In this document: piece after piece, positions 1-4,976 of the stretch | How the letters are laid out: each line of letters opens with the position of its first letter | Position numbering within the stretch: position 1 is the stretch's first letter | DNA from: an uncultured Clostridia bacterium | GTDB taxonomy: Bacteria > Bacillota > Clostridia > TANB77 > CAG-508 | Assembly (NCBI GenBank): GCA_944391895.1 | Contig: CALXVF010000077.1 | Location: forward strand, 1 to 5,981 | Length of the DNA stretch: 5,981 bases | Direction of reading: 5' to 3' | Notes under the pieces: model-generated | Seen by the model: the letters and a program-made list of their open reading frames with translations, nothing else | What the model was told of the DNA's origin: nothing | Databases searched by the model: none | Position numbers and translations under genes: made by a program

Positions 1-885
1 ATAGAAGTAGCCGATGTACAAGCATTAACAGATAATTTTAATAATCCTGAAAAAGTTAAGCAAAATGTTAGTCAAATTGTTATGGATCAATTGTCTGTTG
101 GGATAGACCCAAACAAATCAACAATATTTTTACAATCATTAATTCCAGAGATTGCAGAGCTTACAGTGTTTTATTCGAATTTAGTAACAATAGCAAGATT
201 AGAAAGAAATCCAACTGTAAAAACAGAATTAGCACAAAAAAGAAACATATTTGGGGAAAGTGTTACATATGGATTTTTAGGATATCCAGTAAGCCAAGCA
301 GCAGATATAACAGCTTTTGATGGAAGATATATTCCAGTTGGAGAAGACCAACTTCCACTTATTGAACAATGTAGAGAAATTGTAAGAAAGTTCAATAGCA
401 TATATGGAGAAACATTAAGAGAGCCAATAGCTGTACTTAGCTCAAATGGTAGAATAAAAGGATTAGACGGAAATGAAAAAATGGGTAAATCTTTAGGTAA
501 TGCATTATACTTATCTGATGATTTAGATACAATAAAAGAAAAAGTAATGTCTGCATTAACAGACCCAGCTAGAATAAAGAAAGATGATCCAGGAAATCCA
601 GATATATGCATGGTTTATTATTATCATAAATTATTTACAGATAAAGAAGAATGCAAAAATATTTGTGAAGAGTGTAAAAAAGGTCAAAGAGGATGCGTAG
701 CTTGTAAAAAACAATTAATAGAAAGTGTAAATAAAACATTAGAACCAATTAGAAATAAAAGAAAATACTATGAAGAAAATCCAAAAGAAGTAAAGGATAT
801 ACTAATGAGCGGAACAGAAAATGCAAGAAAAGTTGCAAAAGAAACAATGTGTAAGGTTAAAAAAGCTATGAAATTAGATTATTAA
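1..885 (+). CDS. trpS: Tryptophan--tRNA ligase (TrpRS), 5'-truncated by window edge
   Basis: Class I aminoacyl-tRNA synthetase that activates tryptophan with ATP and charges tRNA-Trp in the cytoplasm. The reading frame is open from base 1, giving 294 visible residues. Roughly 35-40 N-terminal residues, including the HIGH motif, lie outside the window, since the family is about 330 residues long. Visible family features are the 'DVQALTDNF' segment near the start, 'SQAADI' at residues 98-103, the 'VGEDQ' substrate/ATP segment ending at residue 117, and the KMSKS-class signature K-M-G-K-S at residues 160-164. The C-terminal part carries cysteines at 203, 225, 232 and 235 (C-x21-C-x6-C-x2-C), very like the [4Fe-4S] site known from Thermotoga maritima TrpRS; cluster binding here is inferred. 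The gene stops 21 nt before obg with no terminator between them, so the two are probably co-transcribed. The identification is secure. Confidence 0.97.
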   Translation: MEVADVQALTDNFNNPEKVKQNVSQIVMDQLSVGIDPNKSTIFLQSLIPEIAELTVFYSNLVTIARLERNPTVKTELAQKRNIFGESVTYGFLGYPVSQAADITAFDGRYIPVGEDQLPLIEQCREIVRKFNSIYGETLREPIAVLSSNGRIKGLDGNEKMGKSLGNALYLSDDLDTIKEKVMSALTDPARIKKDDPGNPDICMVYYYHKLFTDKEECKNICEECKKGQRGCVACKKQLIESVNKTLEPIRNKRKYYEENPKEVKDILMSGTENARKVAKETMCKVKKAMKLDY

Positions 886-906
886 AGGAAATATAAGGAG
901 AAAGAT

Positions 907-2184
907 ATGTTTACAGATTATGTAAAAATATATGCAGAAGCGGGCAAAGGTGGAAATGGAGCAATAGCCTTTAGAAGAGAAAAATATGTAGCCGCTGGTG
1001 GACCTGATGGAGGAGATGGAGGAAAAGGCGGAGATGTATATTTTAAAGTAGATAAAGATGCCAATACTCTAATCGAATTTAGATTCAAAAAGAAATTTAA
1101 AGCAGAGCCAGGGCAAAACGGTGAAGGTGGACATAGATACGGAAAAAGCGGAGAAGACCTATATATTCCTGTACCAATAGGAACAATAATAAAAGACGCT
1201 AAAACAAATGAAGTTTTAGTTGATTTATCGAAGCCAGAACAAACAGCACTAATATTAAAAGGTGGTAGAGGGGGAAAAGGAAACTCACATTTTGCTACAT
1301 CAACTAGACAAGCTCCAAGATTTGCTGAGGATGGTGAACCAGGTGAAAAAAAAGAACTTATATTAGAATTAAAACTTTTAGCCGATGTTGGATTAATAGG
1401 ATTCCCTAATGTTGGAAAATCTACATTCTTGTCTGTAGTAACATCAGCTACACCTAAAATTGCAAATTACCATTTTACAACTATAGAACCTAACTTAGGA
1501 GTAGTAAAATCAAAATATGGAGACAGTTTTGTAATTGCAGATATTCCTGGAATAATAGAAGGCGCAAGTACAGGAGTAGGACTGGGAATACAATTCTTAA
1601 GACATATTGAAAGAACTAGAGTATTATTACACTTTATAGATGTTTCTGGAATAGAAGGAAGAAATCCAGTAGACGACTATAACAAAGTAAATGAAGAATT
1701 AAAAACTTATAGTGAAAAATTAGCAACTAGAACACAAATAATAGTAGCTAATAAAATAGATAGCATGACGGATGAAAGTTTATATAATGATTTAGAAAAA
1801 GTTGCAAAAGACCATAACCAAAAAATCTTCAAAATCTCAGGAGTAACAGGAGAAGGCGTAGAAGAATTAATGAATTACGTTTCATCTTTATTGAAAACTC
1901 TACCAAAAGAAGATTTAGTAGAAATAACTGAAAAAGAAAAGATATATACATTAGAAGATGAAAAAGAAGACTTTACAATAACTAGAGAAAAAGGAATGTT
2001 TGTTGTAAATGGAGAAAAAGTAGATAAAATAATGAGAAGAGTAAATATAGGAGATTATGAATCATTATTCTATTTGCACAGAAAATTAGATGAAATTGGA
2101 TTAAATAAAGCCCTAAAGAAACAAGGAATAAAAGAAGGCGACATAGTAAAAATAGGCGACTACGAAATGGAATGGGAAGACTAA
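907..2184 (+). CDS. obg: Obg/CgtA-family ribosome-associated GTPase
   Basis: Essential GTPase of the Obg family, which binds the 50S subunit and acts in late ribosome assembly and stress signalling. The 425 residues match the usual Gram-positive length. The domains occur in order. First is the glycine-rich Obg fold, about residues 1-158, starting 'MFTDYVKIYAEAGKGGNG' and rich in GG pairs. Next is the G domain, with G1 'GFPNVGKST' (165-173), switch I threonines at 191-192, G3 'DIPG' (212-215), G4 'NKID' (282-285) and G5 'SGVTGEG' (311-317). Last is a C-terminal OCT domain from about residue 350, containing 'VNIGDYESLFYLHRKL'. The start is ATG 907 behind AAGGAG at 895-900 with 6 nt spacing. The gene follows trpS rather than the common rplU-rpmA neighbours, at least on the visible side. 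The Nudix gene follows after 12 nt, suggesting one operon. All nucleotide-binding motifs are intact. Confidence 0.98.
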   Translation: MFTDYVKIYAEAGKGGNGAIAFRREKYVAAGGPDGGDGGKGGDVYFKVDKDANTLIEFRFKKKFKAEPGQNGEGGHRYGKSGEDLYIPVPIGTIIKDAKTNEVLVDLSKPEQTALILKGGRGGKGNSHFATSTRQAPRFAEDGEPGEKKELILELKLLADVGLIGFPNVGKSTFLSVVTSATPKIANYHFTTIEPNLGVVKSKYGDSFVIADIPGIIEGASTGVGLGIQFLRHIERTRVLLHFIDVSGIEGRNPVDDYNKVNEELKTYSEKLATRTQIIVANKIDSMTDESLYNDLEKVAKDHNQKIFKISGVTGEGVEELMNYVSSLLKTLPKEDLVEITEKEKIYTLEDEKEDFTITREKGMFVVNGEKVDKIMRRVNIGDYESLFYLHRKLDEIGLNKALKKQGIKEGDIVKIGDYEMEWED

Positions 2185-2196
2185 AAGGAGATTTTT

Positions 2197-2745
2197 ATGG
2201 AACTAATAGATGTAGTGGATGAAAATAATAGACTTACAGGACAGGTAGAAGAAAGATGGACAGCATATAATAAAGGATTATGGAGAAGGACAGTATCATG
2301 CTGGATAATGAATAAAAATGGAGAAATACTTTTGCAAAAAAGAACTCCAAATAAAGTTAGAAATCCTAACAAATGGGCTAAAACAGGAGGCCAGGTTGAC
2401 AGTGGAGAAACTGTTCAAGAAGCAATATGTAGAGAAGTCAAAGAAGAATTAGGAATTGAGATTCCAATAGAAGAAACGACAATATTAGATGTCCATAAAA
2501 GTAATGACAAAAATAGACGTTTTGCATATAATTTCTTATTTGTACTAAATTACAAAATTCAAGATTTTACATTACAAAAAGAAGAGGTCGCAGAAGTAAA
2601 ATATTTTACCATTGAAGAACTGGAGCAAGCTAAAAAGAATAATGATTTAAATTACACATTTTGCAACTGGGAAGAAGAGGACTTCTGGAGAGAAATGGAT
2701 ATGCTCAAGACTAAAAGGAATGAAATATTAAAAAATAAGAACTAA
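2197..2745 (+). CDS. Nudix hydrolase, IPP-isomerase-like subgroup
   Basis: A 182-residue protein with a complete Nudix box (G-x5-E-x7-REUxEExGU) at residues 65-87. G65, E71, R79, E80, E83, E84 and G86 are all in place, so Mg2+-dependent hydrolysis of a nucleoside diphosphate linked to another moiety is expected. The N-terminus ('ELIDVVDENNRLTG', then 'WIMNKNGEILLQKRTPNK') resembles the Nudix group often annotated as isopentenyl-diphosphate isomerase-like (YfcD type). That label comes from sequence similarity, and the true substrate is unknown. The start is ATG 2197 with AAGGAG at 2185-2190, directly after the obg stop codon, so translation is probably tied to the trpS-obg transcript. The C-terminus is lysine-rich and charged. 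The gene is last in its operon, ahead of the hairpin terminator at 2753-2801. The substrate cannot be deduced from the neighbours. Confidence 0.93.
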   Translation: MELIDVVDENNRLTGQVEERWTAYNKGLWRRTVSCWIMNKNGEILLQKRTPNKVRNPNKWAKTGGQVDSGETVQEAICREVKEELGIEIPIEETTILDVHKSNDKNRRFAYNFLFVLNYKIQDFTLQKEEVAEVKYFTIEELEQAKKNNDLNYTFCNWEEEDFWREMDMLKTKRNEILKNKN

Positions 2746-2752
2746 ATTTGAG

Positions 2753-2801
2753 ATGTGAAACAAAAGCAAAATGAATTTGCAAAATTGTTTCACATTTTTT
2801 T
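2753..2801 (+). terminator. Rho-independent terminator of the trpS-obg-nudix unit
   Basis: The arms ATGTGAAACAA (2753-2763) and TTGTTTCACAT (2785-2795) pair perfectly over 11 bp. Inside the loop a second short helix can form (GCAAA 2766-2770 with TTTGC 2776-2780). The 3' arm runs straight into seven T residues (2795-2801). It lies 7 nt after the Nudix stop codon. No matching T-run is present for the minus strand, so it appears one-directional. Confidence 0.9.
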
Positions 2802-2836
2802 ATAATTAAAAATTCAAATAAAAACAAATATTTTTA

Positions 2837-2848
2837 AAACTTTTGTTT
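2837..2848 (+). promoter_or_regulatory. Candidate LexA operator at the lexA promoter
   Basis: AAAC-TTTT-GTTT is a perfect palindrome that keeps the AAC-N4-GTT core of the Gram-positive LexA box (consensus recalled as CGAAC-N4-GTTCG) but has A/T in place of the outer G/C. Its last two bases form the start of the -35 element, so bound LexA would block RNA polymerase. A second, tighter palindrome AAAC-A-GTTT (2852-2860) lies just downstream. Autoregulation of lexA is the norm in this family; binding at this exact site is inferred and, in AT-rich DNA, could be chance. Confidence 0.4.
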
Positions 2849-2875
2849 GACAAACAGTTTTCTTTGTGGTAATAT
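2847..2875 (+). promoter_or_regulatory. SigA-type promoter of lexA
   Basis: A perfect -35 TTGACA (2847-2852), an optimal 17-nt spacer and -10 TAATAT (2870-2875) place the transcription start near 2882, about 25 nt before the lexA start codon. It follows the terminator of the preceding operon, so lexA begins a separate transcription unit. A TTG in frame with lexA lies inside this -35 element and should not be taken as the gene start. Confidence 0.85.
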
Positions 2876-2906
2876 AGTAATAGTTAAAAAAAAGGAGAGA
2901 TGCGGA

Positions 2907-3584
2907 ATGAATAAATCAAAAAGAGATGGAAATGGTCTTAATAAAAGAGAAAGAGCAATTCTAAAATTTATTGAAAAAGAAATTGACGAAAAAGGATTTG
3001 CACCGTCTGTTAGAGAAATAGGAAGAGCAGTAGACTTAAGTTCTACAGCAACAGTTCAAGGATACCTAAAATCATTAGAAGAAAGAGGATTTCTAAAAAA
3101 AGAGACACAAAAAGGAAGAACATTAAGACTTCTAAAAAATTATAAAGGAGATAATGTAATTGCTGACCAACAAGGAATAAGTGAAACAAAACAATACTAT
3201 TCAAATAAAGAAATGGTTAATATACCTCTTGTTGGAAAAATCACAGCAGGTCAACCAATTTTAGCAGTTGAAAATATAACAGATACTTTCCCAATTCCAT
3301 TAGACTTTGTTGGAAATAGTGAAAGTTTCATGCTTACTGTAAGAGGAGAAAGTATGATTGAAGCCGGAATACTAGACGGAGATTATATTCTTGTAAAAAG
3401 AACAAATTCAGCAGAAAATGGACAAATAGTAGTAGCATTAATAGATGATGAAGCAACTGTCAAAACTTTTTACAAAGAAGATGGATATATACGTCTTCAA
3501 CCAGAAAATAGCACAATGGATCCAATAATTGTTCCGGACTGCCAAATACTTGGAAAAGTAGCAGGAGTATTTAGAAAAATGTAA
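2907..3584 (+). CDS. lexA: LexA SOS repressor (self-cleaving, S24 family)
   Basis: Transcriptional repressor of the DNA-damage response. RecA filaments trigger its self-cleavage and release the SOS genes. The 225 residues contain an N-terminal winged helix-turn-helix (about residues 12-75, with 'APSVREIGRAVDLSSTATVQ') and a C-terminal S24 peptidase domain. The scissile bond is A114-G115 ('KITAGQP'). The catalytic dyad is S149 ('RGESM') and K186 ('ATVKTF'). The spacings of 35 and 72 residues from the cleavage alanine equal those of E. coli LexA (A84, S119, K156). The start is ATG 2907, supported by AAGGAG at 2892-2897 and by the promoter lying upstream; a longer in-frame start at TTG 2847 would fall in the promoter. 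The linker between domains ('GDNVIADQQGISETKQYYSN') appears longer than in B. subtilis LexA. The next gene begins 15 nt after the stop, so it is probably co-transcribed and LexA-controlled. Confidence 0.97.
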   Translation: MNKSKRDGNGLNKRERAILKFIEKEIDEKGFAPSVREIGRAVDLSSTATVQGYLKSLEERGFLKKETQKGRTLRLLKNYKGDNVIADQQGISETKQYYSNKEMVNIPLVGKITAGQPILAVENITDTFPIPLDFVGNSESFMLTVRGESMIEAGILDGDYILVKRTNSAENGQIVVALIDDEATVKTFYKEDGYIRLQPENSTMDPIIVPDCQILGKVAGVFRKM

Positions 3585-3599
3585 TAAGGGGAAAATTGT

Positions 3600-4079
3600 A
3601 TGAAAAGAATGAAGACTTTTTTTAAGTACTTTTTAGCCATAGTCATTGTATATTTCTTAGTTAATTTAGGAACATTCTATGTATTAAAAAGTACATATAA
3701 AACAAAGGATTACATTATAGAAGATTCAATTCTAGATATACAAGTAACAGAAGCAGAAGCTACATTTGTAAATGGGAATTTAAAAGGAGTAGCTAAAAAC
3801 AATACAGATATCGATGTAAATGAAAAATACTTAAAAATAGAGAGTTATTCAAAACGTGATGTATTATTAGGAACAAAATATGTTCATTTAAAAGATTTAA
3901 ATGTCGGAGAGGAAACTTCATTTGAGGCTAGCTTTAATTATCAACAAATAGACCATATAAAAATTTCTGTAATAAATGCAGAAGAAGTTCCTGAATCAGC
4001 GGATGTATTATTTGATAATCCAGAAGAAGCAAAAATTAACTTTTTAATCTTTTTTGCAGCATTATTTTTTATAATATAA
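3600..4079 (+). CDS. Small membrane protein with extracytoplasmic FxLYD-like domain, co-operonic with lexA
   Basis: A 159-residue protein I do not recognise as a named family member. A basic N-terminus (MKRMK) precedes one membrane helix (about 7-29, 'FFKYFLAIVIVYFLVNLGTF'). An outside-facing segment of about 110 residues follows. It includes a beta-rich part (about 55-125, 'NLKGVAKNNTDIDV', then 'LKDLNVGEETSF') that resembles FxLYD-type domains of Firmicute surface proteins; this resemblance is judged by eye. The C-terminus ends in a short hydrophobic run (147-159, 'NFLIFFAALFFII'), too short for a full membrane helix. Two stops in a row (TAA, TAG) follow, and the frame then continues with AIVIIYSNYKGK, as if a second helix with a basic tail had been cut. 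The start is ATG 3600 behind TAAGGGG (3585-3591). It lies 15 nt after lexA, so SOS control is likely. Small membrane proteins beside lexA in other Gram-positives (YneA, SosA) inhibit division; that role here is a guess. Confidence 0.8.
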   Translation: MKRMKTFFKYFLAIVIVYFLVNLGTFYVLKSTYKTKDYIIEDSILDIQVTEAEATFVNGNLKGVAKNNTDIDVNEKYLKIESYSKRDVLLGTKYVHLKDLNVGEETSFEASFNYQQIDHIKISVINAEEVPESADVLFDNPEEAKINFLIFFAALFFII

Positions 4080-4087
4080 TAGGCAAT

Positions 4088-4096
4088 TGTTATAAT
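4088..4096 (+). promoter_or_regulatory. Candidate extended -10 promoter at the left arm of the palindrome
   Basis: TGTTATAAT matches the extended -10 consensus (TGn-TATAAT) exactly and would start a transcript near 4103, ahead of the GGAGG and small open frame at 4157-4244. The -35 position 17 nt upstream (TTTATA, 4068-4073) is poor. TATAAT strings are frequent in such AT-rich DNA, and two more occur at 4070-4080, so this is only a possibility. Confidence 0.25.
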
Positions 4097-4241
4097 TTAC
4101 AGCAATTATAAAGGCAAATAAATGTATATTTAAGATTTTGCAGTTTCGCGCAGTTTGGAGGACTTTATGTCCGACAGCAAGAAACAAAAAATCTTTAAAT
4201 ATACATTTTTAAAGTATTTTATAATCGCTGTGAATTGTAAC
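4089..4241 (+). repeat. Long imperfect palindrome / candidate structured RNA between convergent genes
   Basis: The outer helix pairs 4089-4103 with 4227-4241 (15 bp, two of them U-G on the plus strand). After one A-C mismatch (4104/4226) it continues by pairing 4105-4113 with 4217-4225. After an asymmetric internal loop, the inner helix pairs 4120-4133 with 4195-4208 and 4134-4139 with 4188-4193, with a single bulged T4194. The apical region (4140-4185) is 50% G+C, well above its surroundings. It can form GTTTC/GAAAC (4143-4147 with 4181-4185) and a GGAC/GTCC hairpin (4160-4163 with 4169-4172). Three of four non-Watson-Crick positions are wobble pairs in plus-strand RNA but would be A-C mismatches in minus-strand RNA. 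The inner 3' arm ends in five Ts (4206-4210), so it may also terminate plus-strand transcripts. I match it to no known RNA family. A small MITE-like insertion is the main alternative, though I see no clear target-site duplication. Confidence 0.7.
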
Positions 4242-4244
4242 TAG
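4167..4244 (+). CDS. Possible 25-residue small basic/hydrophobic protein inside the palindrome
   Basis: GGAGG at 4157-4161 lies 5 nt before ATG 4167, and the frame runs 25 codons to TAG 4242-4244. The peptide begins MSDSKKQKIFKY and continues into a hydrophobic stretch TFLKYFIIAV, a pattern seen in small membrane peptides and in the N-termini of Firmicute membrane proteins. The initiation region sits in the apical loop of the palindrome and the coding part forms its 3' arm, so folding would limit translation. It ends 5 nt before the tdk stop codon on the other strand. It could be a genuine small protein (leader or type I toxin-like), the remnant of a truncated gene start, or a chance frame. 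The good ribosome binding site is the only positive evidence. Confidence 0.3.
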   Translation: MSDSKKQKIFKYTFLKYFIIAVNCN

Positions 4245-4249
4245 CACTT

Positions 4250-4813
4250 TTAAGCTTGAATTTGTTTTCTATTCAAAACATCCTGACGTGTAAGTAAATC
4301 ATAACAATTTCGGCATAAAGACATGTATTCACGGTCTCCAATAACTATATCAGTATCTTTTCCACCCTTAAAATATGTAAATACAGCATTATCACATTTA
4401 CAATTATCACAAATAGCAGAAAGCATATGAACATTATCAGATATACATAATAAATCTGCCATTTTACCAAAAGGCTTTTTTTCAGCAGTAAGATTTAGTC
4501 CAGCAATAAAAAACTTCTTACCACATTCAGCCATTTGTTCAATTACTTTTACATTTCCTTTTAAAAATTGAAATTCATCAATACAATAAACATCAGCATC
4601 ATATTTTTCAAGATCTGATATTTTATTAATAGCAATAGCAGGGATATCTATACCGTTTCTAGATGCAACAACATTATTAGCTGTTCTAGTATCTATTGAA
4701 GGCTTAAACATTTTTACTTTCTTTCCTGCGATTAATTGTCTCTTATACTCATTTAGAATCTGTTGAGTTTTGCCACATTTCATTGGTCCAGAATATACAT
4801 TTATGTCACCCAT
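4250..4813 (-). CDS. tdk: Thymidine kinase, type II (TK1-like), divergent
   Basis: Phosphorylates thymidine to dTMP in the salvage pathway in the cytoplasm. The 187 residues match the family length. Visible features are the P-loop G-P-M-K-C-G-K-T (9-16), 'KPSIDTR' (37-43), the Walker B/catalytic segment 'CIDEFQF' with D79 and E80, 'PFGKM' (114-118), and a zinc ribbon with C135/C138 and C167/C170 ('CDNC', 'CRNC') flanking the substrate-binding lasso that ends in 'REYMSLCR'. Two places depart from the usual pattern. The P-loop has K-C where F-S or similar is common, and the segment usually reading A-G-L-D-x-D-F reads A-G-L-N-L-T-A (104-110). The expected aromatic near the base pocket is therefore alanine, so substrate preference could differ. 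The start is ATG at 4813-4811, with AAGGGG at 4824-4829. It is convergent with the membrane-protein gene and divergent from murB, with its own promoter at 4850-4878. Confidence 0.93.
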   Translation of the reverse strand: MGDINVYSGPMKCGKTQQILNEYKRQLIAGKKVKMFKPSIDTRTANNVVASRNGIDIPAIAINKISDLEKYDADVYCIDEFQFLKGNVKVIEQMAECGKKFFIAGLNLTAEKKPFGKMADLLCISDNVHMLSAICDNCKCDNAVFTYFKGGKDTDIVIGDREYMSLCRNCYDLLTRQDVLNRKQIQA

Positions 4814-4849
4814 TTTTTAATTACCCCTTATAAAAATATTTGCGTATGT

Positions 4850-4878
4850 ATAATAATACAATCATAAAAACTAATCAA
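4850..4878 (-). promoter_or_regulatory. Candidate SigA promoter of tdk
   Basis: Read on the minus strand, TTGATT (4878-4873), a 17-nt spacer and TATTAT (4855-4850) form a good promoter match. Transcription would start about 30 nt upstream of the tdk start codon, just ahead of its ribosome binding site. The 163-nt tdk-murB gap is otherwise very AT-rich, so chance matches are possible, but position and spacing both fit. Confidence 0.6.
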
Positions 4879-4921
4879 GTAAAATAATCAAAATTTTTAA
4901 AATGTTATTTTTGTAATAATA

Positions 4922-4950
4922 TTGTAAAAAAAAAATAAAAATGATAAAAT
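4922..4950 (+). promoter_or_regulatory. Candidate extended -10 promoter of murB
   Basis: TTGTAA (4922-4927), a 17-nt spacer and TAAAAT (4945-4950), preceded by TG at 4942-4943, make an extended -10 promoter. The spacer is almost pure A (only four other bases). Transcription would start near 4957, about 20 nt before the murB start codon, leaving only room for the ribosome binding site. It points away from the tdk promoter. Confidence 0.65.
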
Positions 4951-4962
4951 AGGAAACATGAT

Positions 4963-4968
4963 AGGAGG
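4963..4968 (+). promoter_or_regulatory. Ribosome binding site that fixes the TTG start of murB
   Basis: AGGAGG ends 8 nt before TTG 4977. No in-frame ATG occurs until codon 19, which would remove conserved N-terminal MurB sequence, and the ATG at 4958 is out of frame and upstream of this site. The TTG start is therefore well supported. Confidence 0.85.
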
Positions 4969-4976
4969 ATAACTCA

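Noticed and set aside
171..611. Open frame of about 146 codons on the minus strand inside trpS
   Set aside because: It is fully antisense to a well-supported TrpRS coding region, shows no recognisable motif, and is explained by the AT-rich codon bias of the real gene.
2181..2372. Minus-strand open frame inside the Nudix gene
   Set aside because: It is antisense to conserved Nudix sequence, has no ribosome binding site I can identify and no recognisable domain.
2847..2906. A 20-codon N-terminal extension of LexA starting at TTG 2847
   Set aside because: The TTG is part of the -35 hexamer TTGACA, the extension has no ribosome binding site, and ATG 2907 has AAGGAG at good spacing and begins just before the expected LexA N-terminus.
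3871..3885. GAAC-N7-GTTC inverted repeat as a LexA box
   Set aside because: The spacing is 7 nt instead of 4, and it lies in the middle of the membrane-protein coding region.
4089..4241. 6S RNA, SRP RNA or a hammerhead ribozyme as the identity of the palindrome
   Set aside because: There is no large central bubble as in 6S RNA, no SRP apical GGAAG/GNRA signature, and, despite a GAAAC at 4181-4185, no CUGAUGA hammerhead core.
4080..4249. An insertion sequence remnant with target-site duplication
   Set aside because: No transposase fragment is present, and the only matching flanking bases (TAG on each side, offset on the left) are too short to count as a duplication; a MITE remains possible but unproven.
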